The position numbers were made by a program, and so were the translations under genes. A DNA stretch of 64,000 nucleotides from Cryptomeria japonica (taxonomy: Eukaryota; Streptophyta; Pinopsida; Cupressales; Cupressaceae). The notes below the pieces were generated by a model. It was not told the origin of the DNA. It searched no databases and saw nothing but the letters and a program-made list of their open reading frames with translations. How positions within the stretch are numbered: the first letter of the stretch is position 1; every line of letters starts with the position of its first letter. This document shows positions 1 through 11,404 of the stretch, one piece after another. The stretch is from positions 469,196,400 through 469,260,399 of the forward strand of contig NC_081406.1 of NCBI RefSeq assembly GCF_030272615.1, in the 5' to 3' direction.

Positions 1-214
1 CTACCACTTGAGATCCTCGAATTGCTTGGGGTCAACATACCACTTCATATCAATAGTCACTTCCTGCAAAACACCAATAGTCTAAGGACTATAATGCATC
101 ATACTGGTTGGAACAAGTACTGGTTGAGCTTTAACTTGTACATGCAAAAATGATCTCAATGCAAGTGTGTGTCCATCAATGAAAATCACAACATAATCAT
201 CAAAAATGCCAACA
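1..214 (-). mobile_element. Start of a Copia LTR of the element C family, cut by the window edge
   Basis: Read on the minus strand from 214 downward, this begins TGTTGGCATTTTTGATG and follows the first ~210 bases of the element C LTRs at 8900 and 15349. It includes the shared CATTGATGGACACACAC block and the stretch encoding VDPK.F..LK in both. It is a third copy of that LTR, in opposite orientation. It sits inside the leader of the Gypsy-type element at 215-1816, so it inserted after that element. The far end and the target-site duplication lie outside the window. Confidence 0.8.
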
Positions 215-375
215 CATATGTGCTACAAAATGGTTCCTATGTGCTAAATAATGCAGTAAATGTGCTAAAGTAAGCTGCAGATGTGCTACAGAAGGTCTCA
301 AATGTGCTATTTTGGTATTCTGATGTGATTTCTATCTTCAACCTGCATGAAAAATGATATTATATTTAAGGGCGT
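215..375 (-). mobile_element. Leader of a Gypsy-type LTR element (partial)
   Basis: This non-coding stretch lies immediately downstream, on the minus strand, of the primer-binding site at 376-393. It contains about five spaced copies of the heptamer TGTGCTA on the plus strand. I see no ORF in it. The element is cut at 214/215 by the C-family LTR. Confidence 0.5.
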
Positions 376-393
376 GCCCCATGGTGGGTGCCA
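376..393 (-). other. Primer-binding site of the Gypsy-type element
   Basis: The minus strand reads TGGCACCCACCATGGGGC, four bases after the LTR end. This closely resembles the TGGCGCCCACCGTGGGGC type of site used by plant Tat/Ogre-lineage Gypsy elements. It fixes the element on the minus strand, with its 5' LTR on the high-coordinate side. Confidence 0.65.
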
Positions 394-397
394 AAAA

Positions 398-1816
398 TGT
401 ATGCAAGATTAAGTGTGTCAAAATTTGAAAAATTGAGATCAAAAGCTACGATACCAATGAAACCTTTGAGTACAAAGGATAACTAAGTTTAAATTAATAT
501 AAACAAGTCAACTTCCTAAGATGCGTCTCATTGTTCTCTATCTCATAGGATCCCTCAAGCCAATGTTTTGCACTCAGATCATTGATAAATTGACTCGGGA
601 ATGACAACACAAAGAACGAGTGATAAAAAAATGATCTATGTGCATGAATGCATCTAAGATCTACATGATATGTTTAAGATATGATGTTGATGAAGTTATG
701 GTAAAGATATTAACAAACTATGCTAACATGATATACTAACATCAATATGTTATATTAATGATATGAAATGCTTCTAAATGCTTAAAATGCTATTCTAACA
801 AAGAGAGGCAAGATGCTTGATATGATTAAACTATAGTGTAGATGCGTAAAATACAAGGATATGGATTATGAAGAAAATTAGTCCTATTTATAGAGAAAAT
901 AGGTTAAGATTCAATAATCTTAACAAAGGCTAGGATTGAAAGTTACTCAATCCATGTTTACAATTTTCACCAATAAAATGGTGACAATTGTCAACAAGAG
1001 GTTGCTTGAGAGGAGATGTAAGAGGCATTAAATTCCTGAGAAGACATGGGGGTCACCCTAGGAGGGTGTGGTTAGGGTTAATTAGGATTAACTAGTGGAT
1101 AAAGCTTTTACCCAAAGGGTAAACTCTCGTGCTAGGGTTAATAAGATAACTAGGGTCAAAGCAATGAGTACTTGATGAGACCCATGGGTTAAATGAGGGT
1201 TAAGCTAGAGAGAAAGTCTCTAACCATGAGTTACGATTGGATTAACCATTAATGGTTAGGAAGACTTTGAAGGTTAACTTGTTGAGAAAAAAAAGCCTTT
1301 AATGCATTTCAAAGACTTTGAGGCATTTTTTAGAAGTGACTTCTGTTAAGAACGTGAAAATATTTAAGAGATGAATTAGGCTAATTAGGATGATTAAAAG
1401 AATCTAGAAGGATCTAGAAGAGGATTATTCATGCAAGTGGATTTGTTAGGGAATGCAAGTGGGGGGCATTTTTGGATTTTAATTCTGAAATAAAGTGATT
1501 TATTCCAAAAAGTGGATGACAACTTGCCTAATTTAAATAAAATTTGATTCATTTAAATTAAAAGGGGATTTTTAATTAAATGTGAATTAAATTAAAAGGG
1601 GAAGGGGATTTAAATAAATAAAATGATTTTTTTAATTAAAAGATAGAAATTGGCTATATAAATTTAATTAAATAAATTGAATAATTTATTTAATCAAATA
1701 GATGAAAGTGGAGGAATTAATTAAATATAATTTAATTAATAGAGGAATGTGGTTTTGATGAATTAAATAAATATTAAATATTTATTTAACTAGATGGTCA
1801 GATTTATTTGTCTACA
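398..1816 (-). mobile_element. 5' LTR of a Gypsy-type element
   Basis: The plus strand begins TGTATGC next to the primer-binding site and is taken to end at TCTACA (1816), giving TG...CA ends with short inverted TGTA/TACA termini. The interior is AT-rich and non-coding, with a TATA motif at 884-892 in the correct orientation. The 398 end is well supported. The 1816 end is an inference and could lie somewhat further right, since LINE sequence is recognisable only from about 1905. No second LTR is in the window. Confidence 0.55.
884..892 (-). promoter_or_regulatory. TATA box in the Gypsy LTR
   Basis: The minus strand reads TATAAATAG, a consensus plant TATA element inside the LTR and in the orientation of the element. 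It is probably the U3 core promoter. Confidence 0.45.
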
Positions 1817-1904
1817 GGAACAAATAATCGAAAAAGATCCGAGAGGGTTGAAGAATAATCAAGTAACACACAAGCACCTTGAAGATAAGAGAATAGTTCC
1901 ATGT

Positions 1905-2547
1905 GTATAATAAACATAAAACATGTCTAACCTACTCATCTTCTTGTCATTTCAAACTCTACAATTAGACTAGGTAAACCAATTATCAACATTGCTAGAG
2001 AATTGGTTGTGAATGGGATCAACTGCCCCAATTAAATTACTACAATAAACCCATCTTTAAAATTCCTCATTACTGAGTTTGAAATAATTATACCAGCTTC
2101 AATCTACATGATTTTCCACCATGTTGAAGTCTCAATCCAACACCCAATCAACATTGGGAAGATTCTTCGACATCCAACACAAAGTAAAGATCTTTTCTTT
2201 TGTCATTAGGTGCATAATAGAACAAAATCCAATAGGCTAACTATTGATAATAGAAAGGACCCATGCATAGTTGTGAGAGGGATCCTTGCCTTTATTAATA
2301 ACATACTCAGCTAACCAAGGAGCCAAACCAGCCATAGCCCATGCACTCCCATCTCTATGTGAAGTATGAAAGAAGTGAGTTTCTTCCATAAGTTAAAAAA
2401 AAAAAGAGAAAGGTAGTCATTGCTAGTTTTGACTTCTTGAAGGAAAAATACATCAGGCTTCCATTTCAATAAGGTCTCTTTCACTCTATATTTACGTTAT
2501 GGGAGGGAAAGTCTCTTGATATTCCAAGACAAAACTTTGCAATTCAT
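1905..2547 (-). pseudogene. LINE ORF2 fragment: N-terminal endonuclease (minus-strand LINE)
   Basis: From an ATG near 2547 the minus strand encodes MNCKVLSWNIKRLSLP, the standard opening of plant LINE ORF2 endonuclease (exonuclease-endonuclease-phosphatase family), followed by LLKWKPDVFFLQEVKTS. Later blocks include NLPNVDWVLD.DFN (normally GGDFN) and FT.SNCR...MSRLD (normally FTWSNRR..RLDR). It nicks target DNA for target-primed reverse transcription. Several stop codons and frame changes make it non-functional. It fades out near 1905 beside the Gypsy LTR, and the RT part is not in the window. Confidence 0.75.
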
Positions 2548-2669
2548 GATGAATTAGAAAGGTTTTTATCATCTTCTTGTGGAAACACACCAAAACGATT
2601 AGAAAGAGCAATAGATTGATCATTGTTCAATCAATCCTCCAAGCCTACAAAAGGAGACGTTGATCATTG

Positions 2670-4077
2670 TTAAGAATTAGGCGAAGGTGAAATGAAAGAT
2701 ATACTAGGAGATCTTGTCAGTTTTGGAAAGTGAATAGGGGAAGATTCACGAGAAGGACGTGTGTTGGAGGCATGGGGAGAAGGTTCTTTTCTTTTCCTAA
2801 CTACTTTCCATTCTTCAGACATAATAGCATCCTTGAAAGTTATAGGGATCAAGTTAGAAGGAACATGGGAAGACTGAATTCCAACAACAGAGGACATAAG
2901 GTTACTTTGATTAGGTTTGAGTGTGAGAAACTAGTGACATTTTAGGCACAAAAGGAAATTTTGGATCTCCTTTTCTAACTGGCCCTGAAGAGGCTTGTGC
3001 AAGAATAGGTCTACTTCTCCTAATAGGGAAGTTGTGAATTAAATTTCCATCTTGTCTACAATAAAAGCAAGCATTGGGCTTATTTAAATAAATTATAGGT
3101 TGGTCTAACTCAAAACCAGGGCCAAACAACTTGATAGAATCAAGAAGAAGATTATTTAAATCAACTTCCAGACACACCCTTGGATGGACATGTAAGCTGG
3201 AAAACTTATCTGAAGATTGTTTGCACCAAATAACTTTGCCTAGTTGAGTAGCCATGTCTTTCAAGAAAGGTCTAAAGGCTTAGTTGAGATAAGGAAGTTC
3301 CAACCACATTAGATATTATGAACGGGAAGGACCTTCAAGGTGGAATTCAAATGTCTAGGCTTGCATGTAACAAACTTGTCCACATATGAACCATGTCCCA
3401 TATTGTAAGACTTCTTGTGCATGACCAACAGATTTGAACATATAGGAAACATAACCCTTTCCCAATCGCCTTATGGTCTCAATCTCCCATTACCTTGTTC
3501 TCCCAGTTAAGTTTTTCCCATTTGTAAAATTCCATTTTAGTGGGGATTCCTCTTAAAAAGAATAAAATACCAGTCCTCATTTGATATTCGATAATATAAT
3601 CAACAACATTATTAGGAAGCTAAAACTCTAGGGTTTTACCTTGTTCCTCCATTGAAGCATCTCGACCTTTTCCTTCCCTTTCAACATTCTCGATCAACAT
3701 GTATATTGTTTCATTCATTTTTACCTCCTCTCTTGTTAGGTTTGAGTGATTTTTTTCCTCCCCATTTTGATTTGCATATGTTGAGTCCTTGATAGTAAGA
3801 GGTTGAGTGATGCCCTGAAGCCTACCCAAAAATTTCATCCTCATTTGCACCAAGCTCTTAACTCCTCCATTTTTTGGGTTTTTTTTGGCTCCCTTGGGTC
3901 TGCAAAACAAGTTACGTCTTGTTGTTTAACTGTGTTGGAATCATATGCAGCATGATTCTGACCATGAAATTTCTTGTTGTGTTGTGTTAGTGTTTGTAGT
4001 CGATAGATATGGTTTTTATTTGATTGCCAACATATACTATTATAGAAAACTCTAATTGTGTGCAACATGAAAGGCAT
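2670..4077 (-). pseudogene. LINE ORF1 (DUF4283/zinc-knuckle RNA-binding protein), broken
   Basis: Reading downward, the minus strand shows an N-terminal stretch (3841-4077), then an eroded DUF4283-like region (about 3600-3265). Next, at 2911-3264, comes the characteristic VCLEVDLNNLL...GFELDQPIIY..KP.ACFYCRQDG segment, a zinc knuckle with the final Cys lost. The C-terminal tail (2670-2897) contains EEWKVVRKRKEPSP, a typical end of plant LINE ORF1. ORF1 coats the LINE RNA. It lies directly upstream of the ORF2 fragment on the same strand. Multiple frameshifts make it a pseudogene. Confidence 0.7.
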
Positions 4078-4421
4078 CCGAGTATTATTTTTTTAATAGC
4101 TTCACTTCACACCATTCATTCTTATCGACACTCAGTGTCCTTACCTTTTTATCTAGGTATGTGCTCAATTTAGTCAAACTATTTAATCATACATGTTTAT
4201 TACCTTTTTTTATTACATTAGATTGGGAGTGAGTTTCAAAATGTTAAGAAAATGGGTTGAATTTTTTTATGATTTAAACTTACTCATGTAATTTGGGCAC
4301 TTTTTCTAATTCTTTGATTTTAATGTTTTTTTATTAGAGATTCAAATTAGATGTGTATTAATAATGATTGTATTTTCTTTGATATGATAATTAACAAAAT
4401 TTATTTAATTATTAATATTTA
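4078..4421. other. AT-rich spacer
   Basis: No ORF, repeat boundary or RNA gene is visible. It lies between the minus-strand LINE and the target-site duplication at 4422. Confidence 0.5.
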
Positions 4422-4438
4422 ATTTTTTAGTATGATAA
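4422..4438. repeat. Target-site duplication, left copy (17 bp)
   Basis: ATTTTTTAGTATGATAA occurs here and again, perfectly, at 6591-6607. It flanks the LINE 3' fragment between them, as expected for target-primed reverse transcription. Confidence 0.65.
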
Positions 4439-5796
4439 AAAAAAATTCAATAAAAGTGGACATGCCACTAAACTTATATTTTATTAATATTCAATTTTTA
4501 TTTACGGGTTCAAAGGGCATACCGACAGGAAAGAACCCGCAAGAAAACCTTTGGTTACGGCCCGAAAAAGAAAAAATTGAATAACACAAATATCCCATTT
4601 ACAATATCAGTCTAAAATCGACCACCCATTACATAGCTTTAGAGATATACATATCATGTGTCCAGATGCCAACAAAAATTGGAGAGAACCACACTGCCCC
4701 AGCAGGCCATGAAACCACAAAATTTGAGACTGCGGGAGCAACCTTATAGCAAAATTATAGGCCACATTAAAGCCTCTCAAGATTGCAAAAATTTGAACTG
4801 TTCATAAGTTAGAAACCTACATCAAAAGATATGAACCAAAAAGATACCTACATAGTGTAATCAAGTCAAAAACCAAGAGCTGGAGCTCTCATCAGGAGGC
4901 TCCGTGTCCTCTCTCAAAGGAGGGACAATCTGCAAGGGGAATTCTAGCCTTGGAGGTGCTGAAGCCAAAAAGCCAAGAGAGAGCAGTGAATGTAAACCCA
5001 TAAGCACAACCAAAGCCTTATCCACAAACTAAGGAGAAACCCATTCTAGCAAAATATCAAATGATTTCAAAGTATCCCCCAATCTATCACATATTAAACC
5101 CATTCTCAATTCAAATAGTAATTCCCCACACTACCCATTGTCCAAAAGATCAAAGTGAGGAAGAAAGCCCCCATAATAAAAAGAACTAGCTCAAAATGAT
5201 AGCTATCTAGTGCAGACTCAACAAGCTCCCAAGTGCATACCGAGGGAGGTATGAATGTAGAAACCAAGAGTTGAAGTAAACCCTCATCAAGCAAAATGTC
5301 ATAGCAAACAGTAAGAAATAGAGACAAAATCTCCAAGCCAGGAAAAATAGAACCAGTCTGCAACCAGAGACTCCCCACCAACCTACATACCTCAAAATCC
5401 ACTTGAGGAGAAAACAAGCGAAATATTTTTCCAAGCATCTCAGAACTACTTCCCAAATCCTCATTGGAGACATCAAAATGGCATTCAACAATAACCCTAT
5501 ATTGTGAAAGAGCAGAAACATTCGACATATGCATACCCAAGAAAGAACTAGACAAAGCTTAATGCAAAATGCAAAAATTCTATCATCTTCTAAAGACATC
5601 CGCAGACAAAAACGTGAGCAAGAAGAGCCAACACAATTCATGATTACAAATGAAGGCAATCAGAAAGTTTAAAACTCATGAGAGATATCTTCATAAATGA
5701 AAATAATAATAGCATAATACTTCTCACGATACTGGCGGCAGAGAAACATTACATGAAAATCCCATCAAATGCCACTTAAAAAATGCTTACCCAGTC

Positions 5797-6193
5797 ATGA
5801 TCAATGCACAAGTACCATGACAGATAACTTCGAATGGGAAATTCTTCCGTACACCACAAAGAAATCAAAGCACATAAAGCACTCGTGCGAATGCAAACTA
5901 AAAAGACCATGCCCAGAAATGAATGATGACAAGCCGCTACCCTAAAACCATGGAAGGTAGCCACCCTTGCTGCTTATGCTAGATCGTAACCATACTTCAA
6001 AAATGAAAAGAATTTCTCACCTTTAAAGTATACTTACCACATGAACATATCCAGCAAACATGTCTTCCTCCAAAGGAAGAAGGGCGGGAAAAAATTCAAA
6101 ATTACCATATAAAAGGAGGAACCCCAAATCTTAGTGTAGATATTCCAGAACCGAAGCAGGGATCTCTTCCATACTTACATTACACAAATTAGT
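5797..6193. repeat. Tandem 397 bp repeat, copy 1
   Basis: It starts ATGATCAATGCACAAGTACC and is followed directly by a second copy at 6194-6590 with only scattered differences. On the minus strand each copy holds an ATG-initiated frame beginning MATFHGFRV. This is probably a duplication inside the LINE 3' region and not a gene. Confidence 0.85.
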
Positions 6194-6590
6194 ATGATCA
6201 ATGCACAAGTACCGTGACAGATAACTTTGAATGGGTAATGCTTCCGTACACCACAAAGCAATCAAAGCACATAAAGCACTCGTGTGAATGCAAACTAAAA
6301 AGACCATGCCTAGAAATGAACGATGACAAGCCACTACCCTAAAACCATGGAAGGTAGCCACCCTTGCTGCTTATGCTAGATCGTAACCATACTTCAAAAA
6401 TGAAAAGAATTTCTCACCTTTAAAGCATACTTGCTACCTGAACATATCCAGCAAACATGTCTTCCTCCAAAGGAAGAAGGGCGGGAAAAAATTCAAACTT
6501 ACCATATAAAAGGAGGAACCCCAAATCTTAGTGTAGATATTCCAGAACCGAAGCAGGGATCTCTTCCATACTTACATTACACAAATTACC
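6194..6590. repeat. Tandem 397 bp repeat, copy 2
   Basis: Second unit of the tandem pair. It ends ACACAAATTACC, exactly at the right target-site duplication, so the duplicated part is the 5' end of the inserted LINE fragment. Confidence 0.85.
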
Positions 6591-6607
6591 ATTTTTTAGT
6601 ATGATAA
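6591..6607. repeat. Target-site duplication, right copy (17 bp)
   Basis: Perfect match to 4422-4438 (ATTTTTTAGTATGATAA). Confidence 0.65.
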
Positions 6608-8049
6608 TTAATAAAATCTAAAATATTTATTATATAATAAAATTTAGAATATTAGAAATGAGAATAAATAAATAAATTTAATTATTTTTTGTAATTGAGA
6701 GATAAATATTTATTATTTTGTTCATAATATTTAATTATAATTTATATGTTTTTCTTTTCATATATATTATTGATAGAACTATTGTGTGGGACACATGAGC
6801 CTAGCTCACAACTAACCACTATGTTGTGGGGTCATCCCAATTGATAGAACTATTATTATGTACTAATGTAAATTCAATTTCAAATTATATTAGAGTTGTA
6901 CATAATTTATATAAATTTAATGTTTTTTGTCAAAATATTTAATAAATTAAAAGAAATAATAAACATTTAATTTTTACTAATGATAATCATGTAATCTTAT
7001 TTTACATAATATCAAATTTCATGATATTATTCTCAAAAACTTATATTTTTTTATATTAATTTAAGTATATTAATAATTTTGATCTAAAATAATTTTATGT
7101 TTTGTTTTCTTTTAATATCAAAAACTTTAATCTAAAGGAAAGTTAAAAATTCACTATTTTTTAATATATAAAAATAATTTTTTCTCTTATTTTTATGTTA
7201 AAGTTTTATTTAGTTTAAAATTTCAAAATTATTCAAATAAAAATAAATTTATGTTTCTCAAATATTTATTTGTTACTATATATAGTCTTAAAATAACTAT
7301 ATTTTAACTATTGAAACAAAAATAGCGTTATTAATATAATAACACTATTAATATATCAAAATAATTTATTTTACAAGATTATATAAATATATAAAGTTTT
7401 TATTATTGATAAAAAATATAAAGCTTTTATAAAATCTACATCGATATAAATATTTTAAATGCATCTATCTTGACACATCAATTTCAAACTATTTTATTTA
7501 CTTAAAAGTTATTTTATTTTGGAACTATTTTATTTACTATATGCATGGATATATATGTCTAATTTGACAATGTTGATAAATTTTAATTAAATAATTATTT
7601 AATTTTTTAAATAATAAAATAGTATTTATATATCTATCTAAAAATTATAATTTAATTTACATATATACTTATCGCTATGTCGCAATGCTTCTATATCTAT
7701 GTGTTTCTATCTCTTTTTATCTCTCCTTACCTCTATATACTTATCTATCTCTTTATCTCTATCCCTCTATCTCTCTCTACCTTTATCTCTTTGTCTACCT
7801 TTCCCTCTCTAAGTGTCAATATCCTTGTCTCTATCTCTCTATTTTTCTCTCTCCCCCTACGAAATTATATCTAGTGTTCTCCTTATTCCTCTCCCTCTCT
7901 ATCATCATATCTACTATTGTCTACTCTAAACTTACCACACTAATGGCAACAACTTGACACCTTGTGTCTCTTGTTTAAAGATATCAGAACCTTGTCGAAC
8001 TACAAATTAGGTTGTATAAATATAACATAATTTAACTTGTCAACAACAA
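6608..8049. other. AT-rich spacer with a pyrimidine-rich simple repeat
   Basis: Very AT-rich DNA without convincing genes. From about 7680 to 7910 the plus strand is a degenerate CTCTAT/TCTCTC repeat. The long open frames there, rich in Leu, Ser and Tyr, are products of this simple sequence. I see no promoter, RNA gene or element boundary. Confidence 0.6.
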
Positions 8050-8069
8050 TCAGTTATAATTTAACTGTT

Positions 8070-8894
8070 CTTAAGCATAGGGCAGCTAACAACATATCCA
8101 GATTATCTTGTAATAAAGGGATCTTAATGGAGGATAATGATATTAGAAAAGAAGCCATGGAGTATTTTAGCACCCTGTTGGGAGAAATGGATAACCTGGA
8201 TATCAGTAATCAAAACATCCTCTTGCAAACTATTCCTTCTACCCTGACTATTGATGATAATAACTTTTTATCCCATATTCCTTCTAATCAGGAAATCAAA
8301 AAGGCGGTGTTTTCTTTTTAGGGAGATAAATCCCCTGGACTGGACGGTTTTCCAATATTTTTCTTCCAAAAATTTGGCACATCGTGGAGGCTGACATCTA
8401 TAATGGTGTTAAAGAATTCTTTGGCTCTAAAAGGCTCCTAAGGGAACTGAATGCTACCTTCATTGTCCTTATTCCAAAGATCCCAGGTGTTGACTCTCTC
8501 AATAAGTTTAGACCCATTAGTTTGTGCAACTCTGTGTAAAAGATTTTATCCAAGGTTCTGACTTCTAGGTTGCTGGAATTTCTTCCAAGAATTATCTCCG
8601 TCTAGCAGAATGGCTTTGTCCCTGATAGACAGATTCTGGATTCCATCATATCTGTTCATGAAAATATCCACTCCCTGAAAGTGGCAAATAATCAAGGTTT
8701 CTTCCTAAAGTTAGACATGGCTAAAGTTTTTGATAGAGTGAACTAGCAGTTTCTCCTAAGGATCATGAAAGCGTTTGGTTTTGGTAAAAAAGTAATTCAA
8801 CTTTGCTCTCAATTTATGGAAACTTCCTCTTCTGCTATTATTGTCAATGGTTCCCCATCTAGTTTCTTCAAAATCTCTAGAGGCCTTAGACAGG
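8070..8894 (+). pseudogene. LINE-1 ORF2, RT part upstream of the element C insertion
   Basis: Encodes the region before the RT fingers (AMEYFSTLLGEM), then IKKAVFSF.GDKSPGLDGFPIFFFQKF, PISLCNSV, the degraded FLKLDMAK.FDRV motif (catalytic box A) and, at the very end, ISRGLRQGD. The usual next residues PISP resume at 16514, after element C. In-frame stops after VFSF and elsewhere inactivate it. Its original role was reverse transcription at the nicked target site. Confidence 0.85.
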
Positions 8895-8899
8895 GGGAC
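8895..8899. repeat. Target-site duplication of element C, left (GGGAC)
   Basis: GGGAC immediately precedes the 5' LTR and is repeated at 16509-16513 after the 3' LTR. Confidence 0.95.
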
Positions 8900-10064
8900 T
8901 GTTGGTATTTTTGATATTTATATTGTGATTGTCATTGATGGACACAAACTTGCATTGAGATCCCCTTTATATGTATGAGCTAGAGCTCAACCAGTATTTG
9001 TTCCAACCGGTATGTTGTATTCTAGTCTTTAGACTATTGCTGATTTGGCATAATGTGTTTCCTAGTATGAAGCGGCATGTCGACCCCAAGCGGTTCACAA
9101 ATCTCAAGCAGTACGAGGGAGAAAAGCGGCATAACCCATTCTTACTAGTCTTCATTTTTGTCAAACCAGCAACCAATATTTTGTATGAACCAGTAATACT
9201 CTGTAATGAGTTACCAACTGACATTTTGTGATGAGTTACTAATCCATCGATTGGTTGATGGTGCCGACACACTGACGGTGCTTTTTGTGTCATGTTATTG
9301 AGTATTTCTAGATTCATTGAACCTAGGAAATTGTAATGTAATCCTATTGGACCAACATGAAATCAGATTCCTTTAAAAGGACATCATGTCTAGGGTTTTA
9401 GGTTGTTGCTGAAAGGTTTTATGTTGTGCTAGGGTTTAAGGTGGTTGTTGAGTTGTTGTAAGAGCGATCTTATCTGAGAAGATCAAGTTGTAACTAAGAG
9501 AGAGATAGAGAAGACTGAAGTAATGCTGGAATGCATTAACAGTGAGCAATACTAGATCTAACCAAGCAGTTTGTTCTATTAGATAGATCAAACACTTGTT
9601 GATTACTCACATCTTTGACAAGTCTATAGCCCTTAACCGGGTAGGCCCAAAAGCCTTTGTAAAATCCTCTAACAAGGTGGTTCACCTCTGTGAATCTAAA
9701 ATCCTCTAACAAGGTAGTCTTTAATCAGACTTATCTCCTAACAGAGATTGAGATTCCTAACAGGATCTATTCTGGTGAAGAGCATTGTAAGACCTTAACT
9801 GGTCTGGTTTCTATTCTGCAGATAGTGACTTGTGAGCTCCATCTCACTGTGGTTTTTCCCATTTGGGTTTCCACGTCAAATATCTTGTGTTATGGTTGTA
9901 TTGCTTTTGTGGGTAAATGCTTTACTTGCATTTTGGTTTGCATGTGTGATAACCGGTCTGTCTGTTAAACTATTTTACCGGTTTGTCTTCAGACTGTTTA
10001 AGTGTTTTAGAGCAGAGATTTTTGGCATACTAATTCACCCCCCCCCTCCTCTTAGTATTCATCA
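8900..10064 (+). repeat. 5' LTR of element C
   Basis: It begins TGTTGGTATTTTTGA and ends TTAGTATTCATCA just before the primer-binding site. It is collinear with 15349-16508, with scattered substitutions. An 86-residue frame at 8971-9231 is also open in the other LTR, but no family is recognisable, so I do not call it a gene. Confidence 0.95.
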
Positions 10065-10066
10065 AT

Positions 10067-10078
10067 TGGTATCAGAGC
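10067..10078 (+). other. Primer-binding site of element C (tRNA-Met)
   Basis: TGGTATCAGAGC, complementary to the 3' end of initiator tRNA-Met, two bases after the 5' LTR. This is the standard Copia primer site. Confidence 0.95.
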
Positions 10079-10114
10079 CTACCTTTCTATAAGTTTAACC
10101 ACTTGGAAAGAGAT

Positions 10115-11392
10115 ATGGGGGAATACACCTTGAGGGAACTTACTCAACGACTCACTTAGTCTGAGCAAGCCTATGATGATATTATGGTCAAATACAAGGC
10201 ATCTCAAGAAAAAAGGAGAGAACATGCAGACAAGCTGATGGAGCTATCTGAAAGTAGTTCTGAAGATGAAGCAAATATGGAAGCCATGATTGCAAAAGTA
10301 AATAAGCTGAATGATTCAAACTCCAATCTGAGAAAGGAGTTGGAAGGACTGACTATCTAGTTCAGTCAAGAGCTTGAGAACCGGAGGAAAGCTGAAGATC
10401 TAGTAAAGGACAGAGATCATGAGATCTCCAAATTGAAACAAGAGATTAGTGCACTGACTGCTCGCCTACATGAGAGCAGAATGGAAAAAGAAAGAGTACA
10501 AGATTAACTGAACATAGCCATCTCTGAAAATGCAAGCCTAATGGAGACAAATAATACTATTTCCAAAGAACTCTCCAAGTCAAAGGAAATACTTGCTAAG
10601 TTCAGCAAAAGTACTGTCAAGCTAGAGCAAAAGCTTGAGTCATCTAGACCGGTAAAGAACACCAATGGACTTGGTTTCTCTGGACATGAGGAAGGAGAAT
10701 CCTCAGGAACAAATGTTGAAGCATCAAAGAAGCAACTGACACTCAAAGGAAAAGGTAAGCAAAAATTCAAACCTGTTTGCTTTAACTATCTTAAAGAAGG
10801 ACATACTGCTAATGTATGTAGGAGTAAAGCCTACAATAATTTTCCTTACTTTATCAACAATGTACCTAGATCCAATAAGTTCAATGGTCATTGTTATGCA
10901 TGCAACAAGTTTGGGCATAAAGAATTTGAATGCAGGTCTATGATGGATGACACTAGAAGATATCCTCAAAGGACCCAAGGAATTCGTCCCGAACCTTTTG
11001 TGAACTGGAACCACAACCGGTTTAATGTCTTCAATCATCAGTCAAGAATTGGTGACCATCAAGCGGCAATCGGATGGAGAGAAAATTGTATGATCTGTCA
11101 TGGTCATGGTCACACTACTACAATGTGTAGAAGGAAGAATGGAAATATGAACAATGGACCTTGGAGAGCACTTGGATTGGTTTGCTATCACTATAACAAA
11201 CCGTGTCACATTGCAAGATTCTGCAAAAGCAGAAAGAGTATATCTGATGATATACCAGTCACTCAAGAAGGAGAAATTGATGTTGAAACAGTTCAAGTGG
11301 ACATGAACAAAACCTGGAGGAAGAAACCAACAATGTTGGAAGAGGAACTGGTTTCTACACCTAGTGTGGAAATATCAGAATTGACAAACTAA
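10115..11392 (+). pseudogene. Element C gag-like protein with coiled coil and four zinc knuckles
   Basis: One frame from ATG 10115 to TAA 11392 (about 425 codons), interrupted by stops near 10158, 10360 and 10504. The first ~200 codons are charged and helical (coiled coil). Four CX2CX4HX4C sites follow: 10778-10819 (CFNY, second Cys replaced by Tyr), 10892-10933 (CYACNKFGHKEFEC, intact), 11087-11128 (CMICHGHGHTTTMC, intact) and 11183-11224 (CYHY, second Cys replaced by Tyr). Such knuckles bind the element RNA during packaging. Ordinary Copia gag has one knuckle and a capsid-forming UBN2 domain, which I do not see here. No protease follows. Confidence 0.8.
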
Positions 11393-11404
11393 GCTCCAAA
11401 GAGG

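Larger units (their letters stand above)
4439..6590 (-). mobile_element. 5'-truncated LINE 3' region on the minus strand
   Basis: The minus-strand 3' part (about 4620-4470) carries a GGCCGTAA...GGTTTTCTT...TTTCCT...TTGAACC...TTGAATATTAATAAAAT series, which matches the 3' end of LINE-2 at about 42945-43042. It is therefore the same LINE family. The open stretches at 5106-5659 are T-rich 3'-region reading frames without known motifs. The insertion is bounded by a 17 bp direct repeat. The 5' part (minus sense) consists of two tandem 397 bp units. Confidence 0.65.

Noticed and set aside
7677-7957. Two long open frames rich in Leu, Ser and Tyr
   Set aside because: They arise from a degenerate CTCTAT simple repeat and have no non-repetitive content.
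8971-9231. 86-residue frame conserved in both element C LTRs
   Set aside because: The conservation follows from LTR identity. The copy at the window start diverges and ends early. No domain is recognisable.
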